DNA of 51,486 bases, from NCBI GenBank assembly GCA_016870535.1, contig VGBK01000007.1, forward strand, positions 1 to 51,486. The letters run 5' to 3'. The DNA is from Actinomycetota bacterium (lineage in GTDB: Bacteria > Actinomycetota > Acidimicrobiia > Spongiisociales > UBA11373). The position numbers and the translations under genes were made by a program. The notes below the pieces were generated by a model, which was given only the letters and a program-made list of their open reading frames with translations, searched no databases and was not told the origin of the DNA. Numbering within the stretch: the first letter of the stretch is position 1; every line of letters begins with the position of its first letter. This document shows positions 7,640 through 15,051 of this stretch, one piece after another.

Positions 7640-8758
7640 ATGCAGCACCTGTACCACGTCGCCGCCGGGGGCGACCGGGCGGAGGCGGCCGAGCCGGCCG
7701 AGCTGGCAGCGGTGAGGACGGCGGGAGGGTGGTGCTGGCTCGACGTGGTGGACTTCACCGTCGAAGAGGCGTATGCCCTGGGCCGCGCCTTCGGGTTCGA
7801 TGCCATCGCCATGGAGGACGTCACCGACCTGGGGGAGTTCCCCAAGGTGGACGCGTACGCCGGGCACACCTTCGTGGTGGCTCACGGGGTGGCCGCCGAC
7901 CCCACCCGCCTGCGCACTGCCGAGTACGACGCGTTCATCGGCCCCGGGTACCTGGTGACCTTCCACCGCGAGGACCTGCCCGAGTTCGCCTGGGTGCGGG
8001 AGCGGATGCGCGAGCCCGGATGGCTGGCCGGAGTCGGGCCCGACCAGTTGTTCGCCCGCATCGCCGAAGCCGGGGCGGCTCGTTTCGAACCGCTGATCGC
8101 GGGCCTGGAAGAGGGAGTGCTGGACACGGAGGCTCGAGCCCTGGCCGGGGACCAGACCGTGGTCGGCGACGTGCAGGCGTTGCGCCGCGACGCCCTCATG
8201 CTGCGCAAGATCGTCGGCCCACTGCGGGACACCTTCATGCGCCTGGGTTCGGAAGCCCTGGAGGGAGTGGGCGAGCGCGCCCGTCTGCGCTTCCAGAGCG
8301 TGCGCGACCACCACTTCCGCATCGCCGAGTCGCTCGACACCGCCCAGGCAGTGCTCGGGGCGGTGCTGGAGACCTACCGCAGCACGGTGGCGGAGCATGC
8401 CAACGACGTCATGAAGGTGCTCACCGTGTTCGCCGCCGTCCTGCTGCCGATGTCGCTGGTGGCGGGCGTCTACGGCATGAACTTCGCCCGCATGCCCGAA
8501 CTCGGGTGGCGGCTCGGCTACCTGTGGGCCCTGGGGGTGATGGCGCTGATCGGCCTGGGTCTGTGGCTCTACTTCGTCCGCCGCGGCTTCGTCGGCGCGC
8601 CGCGCTGGCGGCGGGCGCCACGGGTTCTCGGCCGCGGCCTGGTGGACCTCGTGCGCCTGACCCTCAAGCCGATAGCCGGTGTGGCCGAGTGGCTCGCCGG
8701 GCGTCCGGGACGTGCTTTCGGGAAGGCGGTGGACGATGAAGAACTGGCGCCGCAGTAG
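7640..8758 (+). CDS. CorA-like divalent metal ion transporter with long C-terminal tail
   Basis: A 372-residue membrane protein for Mg2+ or a related cation. It has the N-terminal cytosolic funnel (EDVTDLGEFPKVDAY near 57), a long helical stalk, and two membrane segments near residues 260-310. The first ends with the family signature YGMNF, the ion-selectivity Gly-Met-Asn. The second is followed by about 60 residues rich in Arg and hydrophobic residues, whereas CorA proteins normally stop a few residues after the last helix. The ATG at 7640 is preferred over an upstream start because a CATAAT box sits 6 nt before it. The gene end overlaps the likely start of the aldehyde dehydrogenase by 23 bp. 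Confidence 0.85.
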   Translation: MQHLYHVAAGGDRAEAAEPAELAAVRTAGGWCWLDVVDFTVEEAYALGRAFGFDAIAMEDVTDLGEFPKVDAYAGHTFVVAHGVAADPTRLRTAEYDAFIGPGYLVTFHREDLPEFAWVRERMREPGWLAGVGPDQLFARIAEAGAARFEPLIAGLEEGVLDTEARALAGDQTVVGDVQALRRDALMLRKIVGPLRDTFMRLGSEALEGVGERARLRFQSVRDHHFRIAESLDTAQAVLGAVLETYRSTVAEHANDVMKVLTVFAAVLLPMSLVAGVYGMNFARMPELGWRLGYLWALGVMALIGLGLWLYFVRRGFVGAPRWRRAPRVLGRGLVDLVRLTLKPIAGVAEWLAGRPGRAFGKAVDDEELAPQ

Positions 8759-10397
8759 TCCGGCAAGGGGGTCGGCGACGGCCGGGCGGGCGGCGGCCGT
8801 GTTCCCCACCCCCGGGCAGGTGCCGCCGGAGCACCGGCTGCCCGGGCAGTTGGAGCAGTCCGAGTACCTGGTGGGCGGCCGGCTGCGGACCTGGAAGGGC
8901 CCGATGCAGGAGGTCTTCTCCCCGCTGCTGATGCGTCACGGGTCGGCGCGCCGCCGGGTGCGTCTCGGGGCCTACCCGCTTCAGGGGGCGAAGGAGTCCC
9001 TCGCCGCGCTGGCCGCGGCCACCCGCGCCTACGACCACGGCCGGGGCGCCTGGCCCACCCTGCCGGTGGCGGAGCGCATCCGCAGCGTCGAGGCCTTCGC
9101 CGGCGCCATGGCAACGCGCCGCGCCGAGGTCGTCCGGCTGCTCATGTGGGAGGTGGGCAAGTCGCTGAGCGACTCCGAGAAGGAGTTCGACCGCACCGTG
9201 GACTACATCCGGCGGACGGTCGACGCCCTGAAGGACCTCGATCGGGTGTCGTCGCGCTTCGTCATCGAGGAGGGGGTCTTCGCCCAGATCCGCCGGGCCC
9301 CGCTGGGGGTGGCGCTGTGCATGGGGCCCTTCAACTACCCCCTCAACGAGACCTTCACCACCCTGATCCCCGCTCTCATCATGGGAAACACCGTCGTGTT
9401 CAAGCCACCCAAGCTGGGCGTGCTGCTGTGGCGGCCCCTGCTCGAGGCCTTCCGCGACTGCTTCCCGCCGGGGGTGGTCAACACCGTTTACGGCGAAGGG
9501 GCCGCCGTGGTGGGGCCGCTGATGGAGTCGGGGGGCGTCGACGTGCTGGCCTTCATCGGCACCAGCCGGGTGGCCGACATCCTCAAGCATCAGCACCCCC
9601 GGCCGCATCGGCTGCGCAGCGTCCTGGGCCTCGACGCCAAGAACCCGGCCATCGTGCTGGCCGACGCCGACCTGGGCAATGCGGTGGGGGAGTGCTTGCT
9701 GGGCGCCCTGTCCTTCAACGGGCAGCGCTGCACCGCCCTGAAGATCCTCTTCGTGCACTCCTCGATAGCCGATGAGTTCGTCGGCCGCCTGGCCGCCGCG
9801 GTGGACGCCCTGCCCGTGGGCATGCCCTGGGAACCGGGGGTGTGGGTGACCCCGCTGGCGGAACCGGGCAAGCCCGCCTACCTCAGGGACCTGGTCGACG
9901 ACGCCCTCGGCAAAGGGTCCGCGATCCGCAACGCCGCCGGGGGCACGGTGCACGGCACCTACTTCCACCCGGCGGTCCTGTACCCGGCGGCGGGGGGGAT
10001 GCGGGTGTGGGACGAGGAGCAGTTCGGCCCGGTGATCCCGGTAGTGCCCTTCGACGACATCGCGGCACCGTTGGACTACGTGGTCCACTCGCCGTTCGGC
10101 CAGCAGATCAGCCTGTTCGGAACCGGCCCGGCGGCCGTGGCCCGTCTCATCGACCCCCTGGTGAATCAGGTGTGCCGGGTGAACCTCAACAGCCAGTGCC
10201 AGCGGGGGCCCGACGCTTTCCCTTTCACCGGGCGAAAGGACTCCGCCGAGGGGACCTTGTCGGTCACCGACGCCCTGCGGGTGTTCAGCATCCGCACCCT
10301 GGTGGCGGCCAAGGGGAGCGAGGCCAACAAGGAACTGGCCGCGGCCATCGTCCGGGGCCGTCGCTCGTCGTTCCTGTCGACCGACTTCATCTTGTAG
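8736..10397 (+). CDS. GapN-like NADP-dependent aldehyde dehydrogenase
   Basis: An aldehyde dehydrogenase superfamily protein of about 553 residues. It most resembles non-phosphorylating glyceraldehyde-3-phosphate dehydrogenases, which oxidise G3P straight to 3-phosphoglycerate with NADP. The catalytic Cys is in FNGQRCTALKI. The Rossmann segment PFNYPLNETFTTLIPALIMG and IGTSRVADIL are present. Where classical members have LELGGKD, with the general-base Glu, this one has LGLDAKN, so the Glu is replaced and an Asp lies two residues on. The N-terminus up to about residue 50 is extra and Pro/Arg-rich. The ATG at 8736 is a choice among several; a GTG near 8802 is an alternative. The start overlaps the end of the CorA-like gene, suggesting coupling. 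Function as GapN is an inference. Confidence 0.78.
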   Translation: MKNWRRSSPARGSATAGRAAAVFPTPGQVPPEHRLPGQLEQSEYLVGGRLRTWKGPMQEVFSPLLMRHGSARRRVRLGAYPLQGAKESLAALAAATRAYDHGRGAWPTLPVAERIRSVEAFAGAMATRRAEVVRLLMWEVGKSLSDSEKEFDRTVDYIRRTVDALKDLDRVSSRFVIEEGVFAQIRRAPLGVALCMGPFNYPLNETFTTLIPALIMGNTVVFKPPKLGVLLWRPLLEAFRDCFPPGVVNTVYGEGAAVVGPLMESGGVDVLAFIGTSRVADILKHQHPRPHRLRSVLGLDAKNPAIVLADADLGNAVGECLLGALSFNGQRCTALKILFVHSSIADEFVGRLAAAVDALPVGMPWEPGVWVTPLAEPGKPAYLRDLVDDALGKGSAIRNAAGGTVHGTYFHPAVLYPAAGGMRVWDEEQFGPVIPVVPFDDIAAPLDYVVHSPFGQQISLFGTGPAAVARLIDPLVNQVCRVNLNSQCQRGPDAFPFTGRKDSAEGTLSVTDALRVFSIRTLVAAKGSEANKELAAAIVRGRRSSFLSTDFIL

Positions 10398-10444
10398 GCG
10401 CCTCCCTCGCGGGGCGGCACCCGTCTTTCCGGAGGCGGCCGACC

Positions 10445-10450
10445 TACCAT
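10445..10450 (+). promoter_or_regulatory. -10 box TACCAT before the 34-residue peptide gene
   Basis: TACCAT lies 29 nt upstream of the ATG at 10480, and ACGGAGG sits 6 nt before that ATG. Both elements support expression of the small gene as its own unit. Confidence 0.4.
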
Positions 10451-10479
10451 GCAGGCTTGCAGAGCAAACGGAGGCTCTC

Positions 10480-10584
10480 ATGGCCAACAAGGACAAGGGC
10501 GGCGGCCACGACAAGAAGGCGGCAGCCAAGACCCTGAAAGAGAAACGCCAGGCCAAGGCGGCCAAGAAGGCCAAGAAGGCCTAG
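10480..10584 (+). CDS. 34-residue Lys/Ala-rich basic peptide
   Basis: A short frame encodes MANKDKGGGHDKKAAAK followed by a second half made almost only of Lys, Ala and a few Arg, Glu and Gln, ending KAKKAKKA. It has a good ribosome-binding site (ACGGAGG, 6 nt), a TACCAT box upstream and a 10-bp GC hairpin 18 nt after the stop: a complete one-gene transcription unit. The composition resembles histone H1-like tails, so binding to nucleic acid is possible, but I do not recognise a family. No signal peptide or membrane segment. Confidence 0.6.
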   Translation: MANKDKGGGHDKKAAAKTLKEKRQAKAAKKAKKA

Positions 10585-10602
10585 CGGGCTTCCATGTCAC
10601 TC

Positions 10603-10640
10603 CGGCCCGGGGTACCTCTCGGAGAGAGAGCCCCGGGCCG
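10603..10640 (+). terminator. Long GC hairpin after the small basic peptide gene
   Basis: CGGCCCGGGG at 10603-10612 pairs perfectly with CCCCGGGCCG at 10631-10640. The inner CTCTC/GAGAG extends the stem. No T-tract. It separates the plus-strand genes from the convergent molybdenum cofactor operon. Confidence 0.5.
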
Positions 10641-10902
10641 GGCCGCGCTCGAGGCCTTGCCGCTTGCCGGTCACCGGCATCCTGGTGCGATTCTGCGAGC
10701 AGACCCCGGGCGCACTCGTTGTGGCCGGGTGCGTGGGGGTGATCGCCGACCCCGTCTCGGCGGGGGCCTCCCATGGCAGATCGGCCCGGAAGTGGACCTC
10801 TGGACGGCCTTGGGGCCGGATTGGTGGGGACCGACCGCTTCGTCCCCAGGCGCGGTGACTCTGGGCCTGCCGTCGCGATGGGCGCTCTGCCGGCCGGCCG
10901 GT
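10641..10902. other. Intergenic spacer with no recognisable gene
   Basis: About 260 bases between the hairpin at 10603-10640 and the 3' end of the minus-strand MOSC gene. Short open frames on both strands have no ribosome-binding site and no family motif. I see no RNA gene. It is the convergent junction of two transcription units. Confidence 0.5.
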
Positions 10903-11460
10903 TCAGACCGACCCGGGCTCGTCGGCGGGTGCCCGGGCCGGGGCCACCCCGGTGTCTTCTGTGAGAGCCGGACCCGCCGCGCGGGCGCAGGTGCCGTCGC
11001 CCATCTGGATGACCTCGATGGTGTCGCCGGCATTCACGGGCCCTGCTTCCAGGACCACCGCGAAGATGCCCTCACGGGGCATGACGCAGTCGCCGGCCTG
11101 GTAGTAGATGGCGCACCTGGTGTGGCAGATCTTGCCGATCTGGGACAGTTCGACGAGGGTGTCGCCGATTCTGATCCTGGTGCCGATGGGGAGGGCGCAG
11201 AGGTCGATGCCTTCGGTGGTGATGTTCTCGGCGAAGTCGCCCGGACCGACGTCAAGTCCCTTCGCGCGCATGGTCTCGATGGACTCCAGCGCGAGAAGGG
11301 AGACCTGGCGGTGCCAGTCGCCGGCGTGGGCGTCGCCTTGGAAGCCGCGGTCGTGGATGAGCAGTCCGTGCCGACCGGGCTTCTTGCGGACGGTCTTTCG
11401 TTCCGACAGGTTGACGCTGCGCACGACCCCGGTCCGCGAGTCGCCGCGACTACTCGACAT
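10903..11460 (-). CDS. MOSC domain protein
   Basis: A 185-residue protein made almost wholly of a MOSC (Mo cofactor sulfurase C-terminal) domain, a fold that binds molybdopterin cofactor or delivers sulfur to metal centres. Typical features are [23 protein letters not shown], the conserved-Cys segment [17 protein letters not shown] and [10 protein letters not shown]. The last 25 residues are an Ala/Pro-rich tail. It is the last gene of the cofactor operon, and its ATG lies inside the 3' end of moaC (11-bp overlap), so the two are coupled. A role in cofactor maturation or trafficking follows from the context and is not shown by the sequence alone. Confidence 0.85.
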   Translation of the reverse strand: MSSSRGDSRTGVVRSVNLSERKTVRKKPGRHGLLIHDRGFQGDAHAGDWHRQVSLLALESIETMRAKGLDVGPGDFAENITTEGIDLCALPIGTRIRIGDTLVELSQIGKICHTRCAIYYQAGDCVMPREGIFAVVLEAGPVNAGDTIEVIQMGDGTCARAAGPALTEDTGVAPARAPADEPGSV

Positions 11461-11989
11461 CTTCGGCTGCCTCCGTGCGAACCCAGCGGCCGGACTTGCC
11501 GCCCTCTTTCAGAGTCAGAGAGACGTCGGTGATGACCATGCCGCGCTCGGCCGCCTTGCACATGTCGTAGATGGTGAGCGCGGCGACCGAAGCCGCGGTG
11601 AGGGCCTCCATCTCCACGCCGGTCTTGCCGTGGGTCTCCACGGTGGCGGTGATGGCGACACCCGCCCGTCCTGGTGAGTGGTCGCCGCCGAAGCAGGGCT
11701 CAAGTTCGACCGCGACCTTGGTGAGTGGGAGCGGGTGGCAAAGCGGGATGAGGTCGCTGGTGCGCTTGGCGGCGGTGATCCCGGCGATGCGGGCGGTGGC
11801 GAAGACGTCCCCCTTGGGCGCTTCCCCGCTGGTGATCAATGCCAGGGTCTCGGGCCGCATGGTCACGAACGCCGTGGCGACGGCCCGGCGGCGGGAGACG
11901 GGCTTGCTCCCAATGTCGACCATCCGGGCCGCGCCGCGCTCGTCGAGGTGAGTCAGAGGCGAGTCATCGCTGCAGACGTCGCCGCTCAT
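11450..11989 (-). CDS. moaC: Cyclic pyranopterin monophosphate synthase
   Basis: A 179-residue enzyme that rearranges the MoaA product into cyclic pyranopterin monophosphate, the first stable intermediate of molybdenum cofactor synthesis. It has [16 protein letters not shown] at the N-terminus, [13 protein letters not shown] with the active-site residues, and the [14 protein letters not shown] and IYDMCKA motifs including the conserved Met-Glu-Ala and Lys. About 20 residues precede the usual start of the family. The gap to the upstream moaA stop is 3 nt and the downstream overlap with the MOSC gene is 11 nt. Confidence 0.95.
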   Translation of the reverse strand: MSGDVCSDDSPLTHLDERGAARMVDIGSKPVSRRRAVATAFVTMRPETLALITSGEAPKGDVFATARIAGITAAKRTSDLIPLCHPLPLTKVAVELEPCFGGDHSPGRAGVAITATVETHGKTGVEMEALTAASVAALTIYDMCKAAERGMVITDVSLTLKEGGKSGRWVRTEAAEDVE

Positions 11990-11992
11990 GGG

Positions 11993-13015
11993 TCAGCCTC
12001 CGATCTGGGACATGTGACGCCGGGTGCCGATCCGCTCGCCGTGGCTTCCGGGCTTGTGGCGCAGCGCCATGGCGATGAGAACGCGCACCCGCTCATCGTC
12101 GCCGGCGCGCAGCGCCTCGCGTGCGTCGAACTCGAGGTCGGAGAAAAGGCACGGGCGTAGCTTGCCGTCGGCAGTGAGACGCAGGCGCGAGCACTTGGCG
12201 CAGAAGTGTTCGGACAGCGGGGAGATGATCCCGATGGTGCCCGGCGCTCCGGCGAAGCGGTGGTAGCGCGCCGGGCCCCAGCCGCCGGGCGCGTCCGCTT
12301 CGGCGGGCAGAAGCGCGCCGATCCCCTGCTTGACGCCCCATGCCGAGATGGCGGCGAGGATCTCGTCGGCGGGCACGACGTCGTCGCGGGACCACGAAGT
12401 GACCGAGCACGACGGATGCTCTGCGGCTTCGGGGACCGCACCGACGGGCATGAACTCGATGAACCGCACGTGCAGCGGGCGGTCGAGGGTCATTCTGGCG
12501 AACCCGTCCAGGTTCTGCCCGAGTGAGCGCACCACGACGACATTCACCTTCACCGGGTCGAAGCCGGCGTCGAGGGCGGCGGCAATGCCCGCCAGGGCGT
12601 GCCCGAGGTTGCCGCCCCGGGTGATACGCGCGTACTCCTCGGCATCGAGCGAGTCGAGAGAGATGTTGACCCGCTGGAGCCCCGCCTCTCGCAGCGCCGG
12701 CGCGAACTTGGGCAGGAGCGTCCCGTTCGTGGTGAGGGCAATGGCTTCGATTCCCCGAGTCTCGCGAAGCCGTCGGATCAGGTCGAGGATGCTGGCCCGC
12801 ACGAGAGGTTCGCCCCCGGTGAGCCGGATGCGGCCGATGCCTTGCTCGGCGGCGAGCGCGGCGAAGTGGGCGATCTCCTCCGGATTCAGGATCTCGGCAT
12901 GGGGCTTCCATACCACACCCTCGGCGGGCATGCAGTACACGCAGCGCAGGTTGCACCGGTCGGTGACCGAGATCCGCAGGTAGTCGACCCGCCTGCCGAG
13001 AGCATCCGTTGCCAT
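11993..13015 (-). CDS. moaA: GTP 3',8-cyclase (radical SAM)
   Basis: A 340-residue radical-SAM enzyme that with MoaC converts GTP to cyclic pyranopterin. The SAM cluster motif CNLRCVYC is near residue 17. The second, C-terminal cluster uses FCAKC and the Cys of LRPCLF. GGEPLVR and TTNGTLL are the usual SAM-binding segments. The chain ends in the conserved Gly-Gly (SQIGG) that enters the active site. A spacer of 101 nt separates it from the upstream moeA fusion, the largest gap in this operon, so an internal promoter is possible. Confidence 0.96.
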   Translation of the reverse strand: MATDALGRRVDYLRISVTDRCNLRCVYCMPAEGVVWKPHAEILNPEEIAHFAALAAEQGIGRIRLTGGEPLVRASILDLIRRLRETRGIEAIALTTNGTLLPKFAPALREAGLQRVNISLDSLDAEEYARITRGGNLGHALAGIAAALDAGFDPVKVNVVVVRSLGQNLDGFARMTLDRPLHVRFIEFMPVGAVPEAAEHPSCSVTSWSRDDVVPADEILAAISAWGVKQGIGALLPAEADAPGGWGPARYHRFAGAPGTIGIISPLSEHFCAKCSRLRLTADGKLRPCLFSDLEFDAREALRAGDDERVRVLIAMALRHKPGSHGERIGTRRHMSQIGG

Positions 13016-13116
13016 CAGGCTTCCCCCAGCCCCTCCACGGTGCGGTGCGCCGGGCCCGCCTTAGCGACGCGCCATGTCATGATCACTCAGAGTAACCCGG
13101 CCGCAAGGGCAGTTCT

Positions 13117-15051
13117 CTAGATGCTGAAGCCCAACTTGGCAAGGCGCGCCCGCACCGCCGGATCGGCGAGGAGGCCGGCGAGCGCCGCTACCGCCGGGCG
13201 GGAGCGGCGCTCCTCGGATACCGCCAGGTCGAAGCGCTCCTCTTGGAGGAAGAGGAAGCGAAGGCCGGCCGTCGCGGCGATTACGTCGAGGGTCACTCCC
13301 CAGTCGGCGCGCCCCTGGGCCACCGCGGCTGCGACGGCGTGGTGCGTGCGCGGCTGGTTGGTGTAGCCGTCGGGGCGCAGGTCGCCGAGCAGACGGTCGA
13401 TGAGAACTCGGGTGCCGCTCCCCGGGTTGCGATTGACCATCCGGTGCCTTCCGTCCCGTACCGCCGCGAGCAAGCCGGCCAAATCGGGGACCTCGAGGCC
13501 GGGAGTGCCGGCGCGGAAGGCCACTCCCTGCCGTCGTCCGTACCCGCCGAGCAGCCCGATCCCGGGAGGAAGGAAGGGCCGGTTGTACTCGCCGGTAGCC
13601 TCATCCATCAGGTGGATCCCGGCGACATCGCCCTCTCCCCGGGCGAGGGCGGCCAGGCCGGCCGTGGACCCCACCTTGATCGACTTGACGACGAACCCTC
13701 GCTCGGCGAGCAGGCCGAGCAGAAAGTCGAGGCCGACGCAGTGGCTGCCGATGGCCACCAGGTCGGCCGGCCGTGCCCCCCGGTGGATGAGGCGCACCCC
13801 GACCCGCTCTCCCTCGGCGATGTACTCGGTGGCGGCCGGGATGCGCATGAAGCCGTCGGCCCGCCCAAAGGCGGTGACGCTGCCCGAACCGGCGCCGAGC
13901 GGGTAGGCGGTAAGGCCGGAGGGCCCCTCGACCAGGTCGACGAGCACGTACTCGGTTCGACCCGGTTCGGAGTTGATCCTGAACGGCGCCACCGCTTCGA
14001 CCCTGGCGGCCTCCTCCTCCGGCCTTCCGGCGAGGCGGCGCAGCAGCGGAGCCACGAACTCATGAAAGGTGAATACCGCCGAGGTTGGGAAGCCCGGGAG
14101 AACCACCACGGGCCGGCCGGCAACGACGGCGAGGAGCACCGGCTTGCCCGGCTTGAGCGCGACCCCATGGACCACGACTCCGCGAGAGCCGGGCAGACGC
14201 CCGGCCAGGCGGTGCACCACCGTCGCGTTCAGGTCCCCCTCTCCCTTGGAGGTCCCGCCGGAAAGGAGCACCGCATCTACCGCGCCGGGTCCGACCAGCA
14301 GACGCTCAAGCACGGCCTCCAGTTGCGCCTCGTCATCGGGGACGATCCCAGCCGGAACGGGCTCGCCACCCGACTCGGCAACGGCGTCGAGCAGCATGCG
14401 CTGGTTGGAGTCGTACACCGAGCCCGTAGGCAGGGGTCTGCCCGGGGGAACGATCTCGTCGCCCGTGGACACGACTGCCACGCGCGGCCGGCCTACGACC
14501 TGCACCCGCTCGAGCCCTACTGCGGCCAACACCGCCGTCTCCCGCGAGGTGAGGCCCCGCCTTCGGAGCAGCACCAGGTCGCCCCGGCCGATGTCCGAAC
14601 CGGCGAAGGTCACGTTGTCTCCGGGAGCTACCGGGCGCTGCACGTGGATGCCCGCTTCGTCGGGACGGGTCTGCTCCACCATGACCACCGCGTCGGCGCC
14701 TCGGGGGATCACCCCGCCGGTGGCAATAGGCACCGCCCAACCCGCCTCCACCCGGAAGCCCGGTGGTGGTTCTTGCCCGGCGGCCAGGGAGAGCTCGCTG
14801 AAGCGCAGCGCCACCGGCCGGAGCTCCTCGGCCCCGAAAGTGTCTGCGGCCCGCACCGCGAATCCATCGACGTTGCTGCGATCGAAGGCGGGGACATCGA
14901 CGGGGGCTGTGATGTCGGCGGCCAGCACGCGCCCGCCAGCCTGCGCGAGGGGCACCCATTCCTCGGCCGGGGTCAAGTGAGCGCATGCTGCAGTGAAGCG
15001 ACGGTGTGCCTCCGCCTCGTCGACCGCCTCGAGGAACTGGCGCTGTCTCAT
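13117..15051 (-). CDS. MoeA fused to a periplasmic-binding-protein-like (LysR substrate-binding type) domain
   Basis: A 644-residue two-part protein. Residues 1 to about 420 are MoeA, the molybdotransferase that inserts molybdate into adenylylated molybdopterin, with FDRSNVDGFAVRAADTFG, GADAVVMVEQT, SGGTSKGEGDL and an intact KPGKP. The LPGFPTSA segment replaces the more common LPGNPVS. From about 430 onward a single binding-protein-like domain follows (SHCVGLDFLLGLLAERGF; VGSTAGLAALARGEGDVAG; MVNRNPGSGTRVLID; GRADWGVTLD). This architecture is known from archaea and some anaerobic bacteria; the extra domain may bind molybdate, tungstate or a regulator. The ATG overlaps the upstream moaD-moeA stop by 4 bp. 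It is the more canonical of the two MoeA copies here. Confidence 0.9.
   Translation of the reverse strand: MRQRQFLEAVDEAEAHRRFTAACAHLTPAEEWVPLAQAGGRVLAADITAPVDVPAFDRSNVDGFAVRAADTFGAEELRPVALRFSELSLAAGQEPPPGFRVEAGWAVPIATGGVIPRGADAVVMVEQTRPDEAGIHVQRPVAPGDNVTFAGSDIGRGDLVLLRRRGLTSRETAVLAAVGLERVQVVGRPRVAVVSTGDEIVPPGRPLPTGSVYDSNQRMLLDAVAESGGEPVPAGIVPDDEAQLEAVLERLLVGPGAVDAVLLSGGTSKGEGDLNATVVHRLAGRLPGSRGVVVHGVALKPGKPVLLAVVAGRPVVVLPGFPTSAVFTFHEFVAPLLRRLAGRPEEEAARVEAVAPFRINSEPGRTEYVLVDLVEGPSGLTAYPLGAGSGSVTAFGRADGFMRIPAATEYIAEGERVGVRLIHRGARPADLVAIGSHCVGLDFLLGLLAERGFVVKSIKVGSTAGLAALARGEGDVAGIHLMDEATGEYNRPFLPPGIGLLGGYGRRQGVAFRAGTPGLEVPDLAGLLAAVRDGRHRMVNRNPGSGTRVLIDRLLGDLRPDGYTNQPRTHHAVAAAVAQGRADWGVTLDVIAATAGLRFLFLQEERFDLAVSEERRSRPAVAALAGLLADPAVRARLAKLGFSI

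Noticed and set aside
10594-11532. Plus-strand open frame over the MOSC gene
   Set aside because: Opposite to a gene with a clear MOSC domain and moaC coupling; no motif and no ribosome-binding site.
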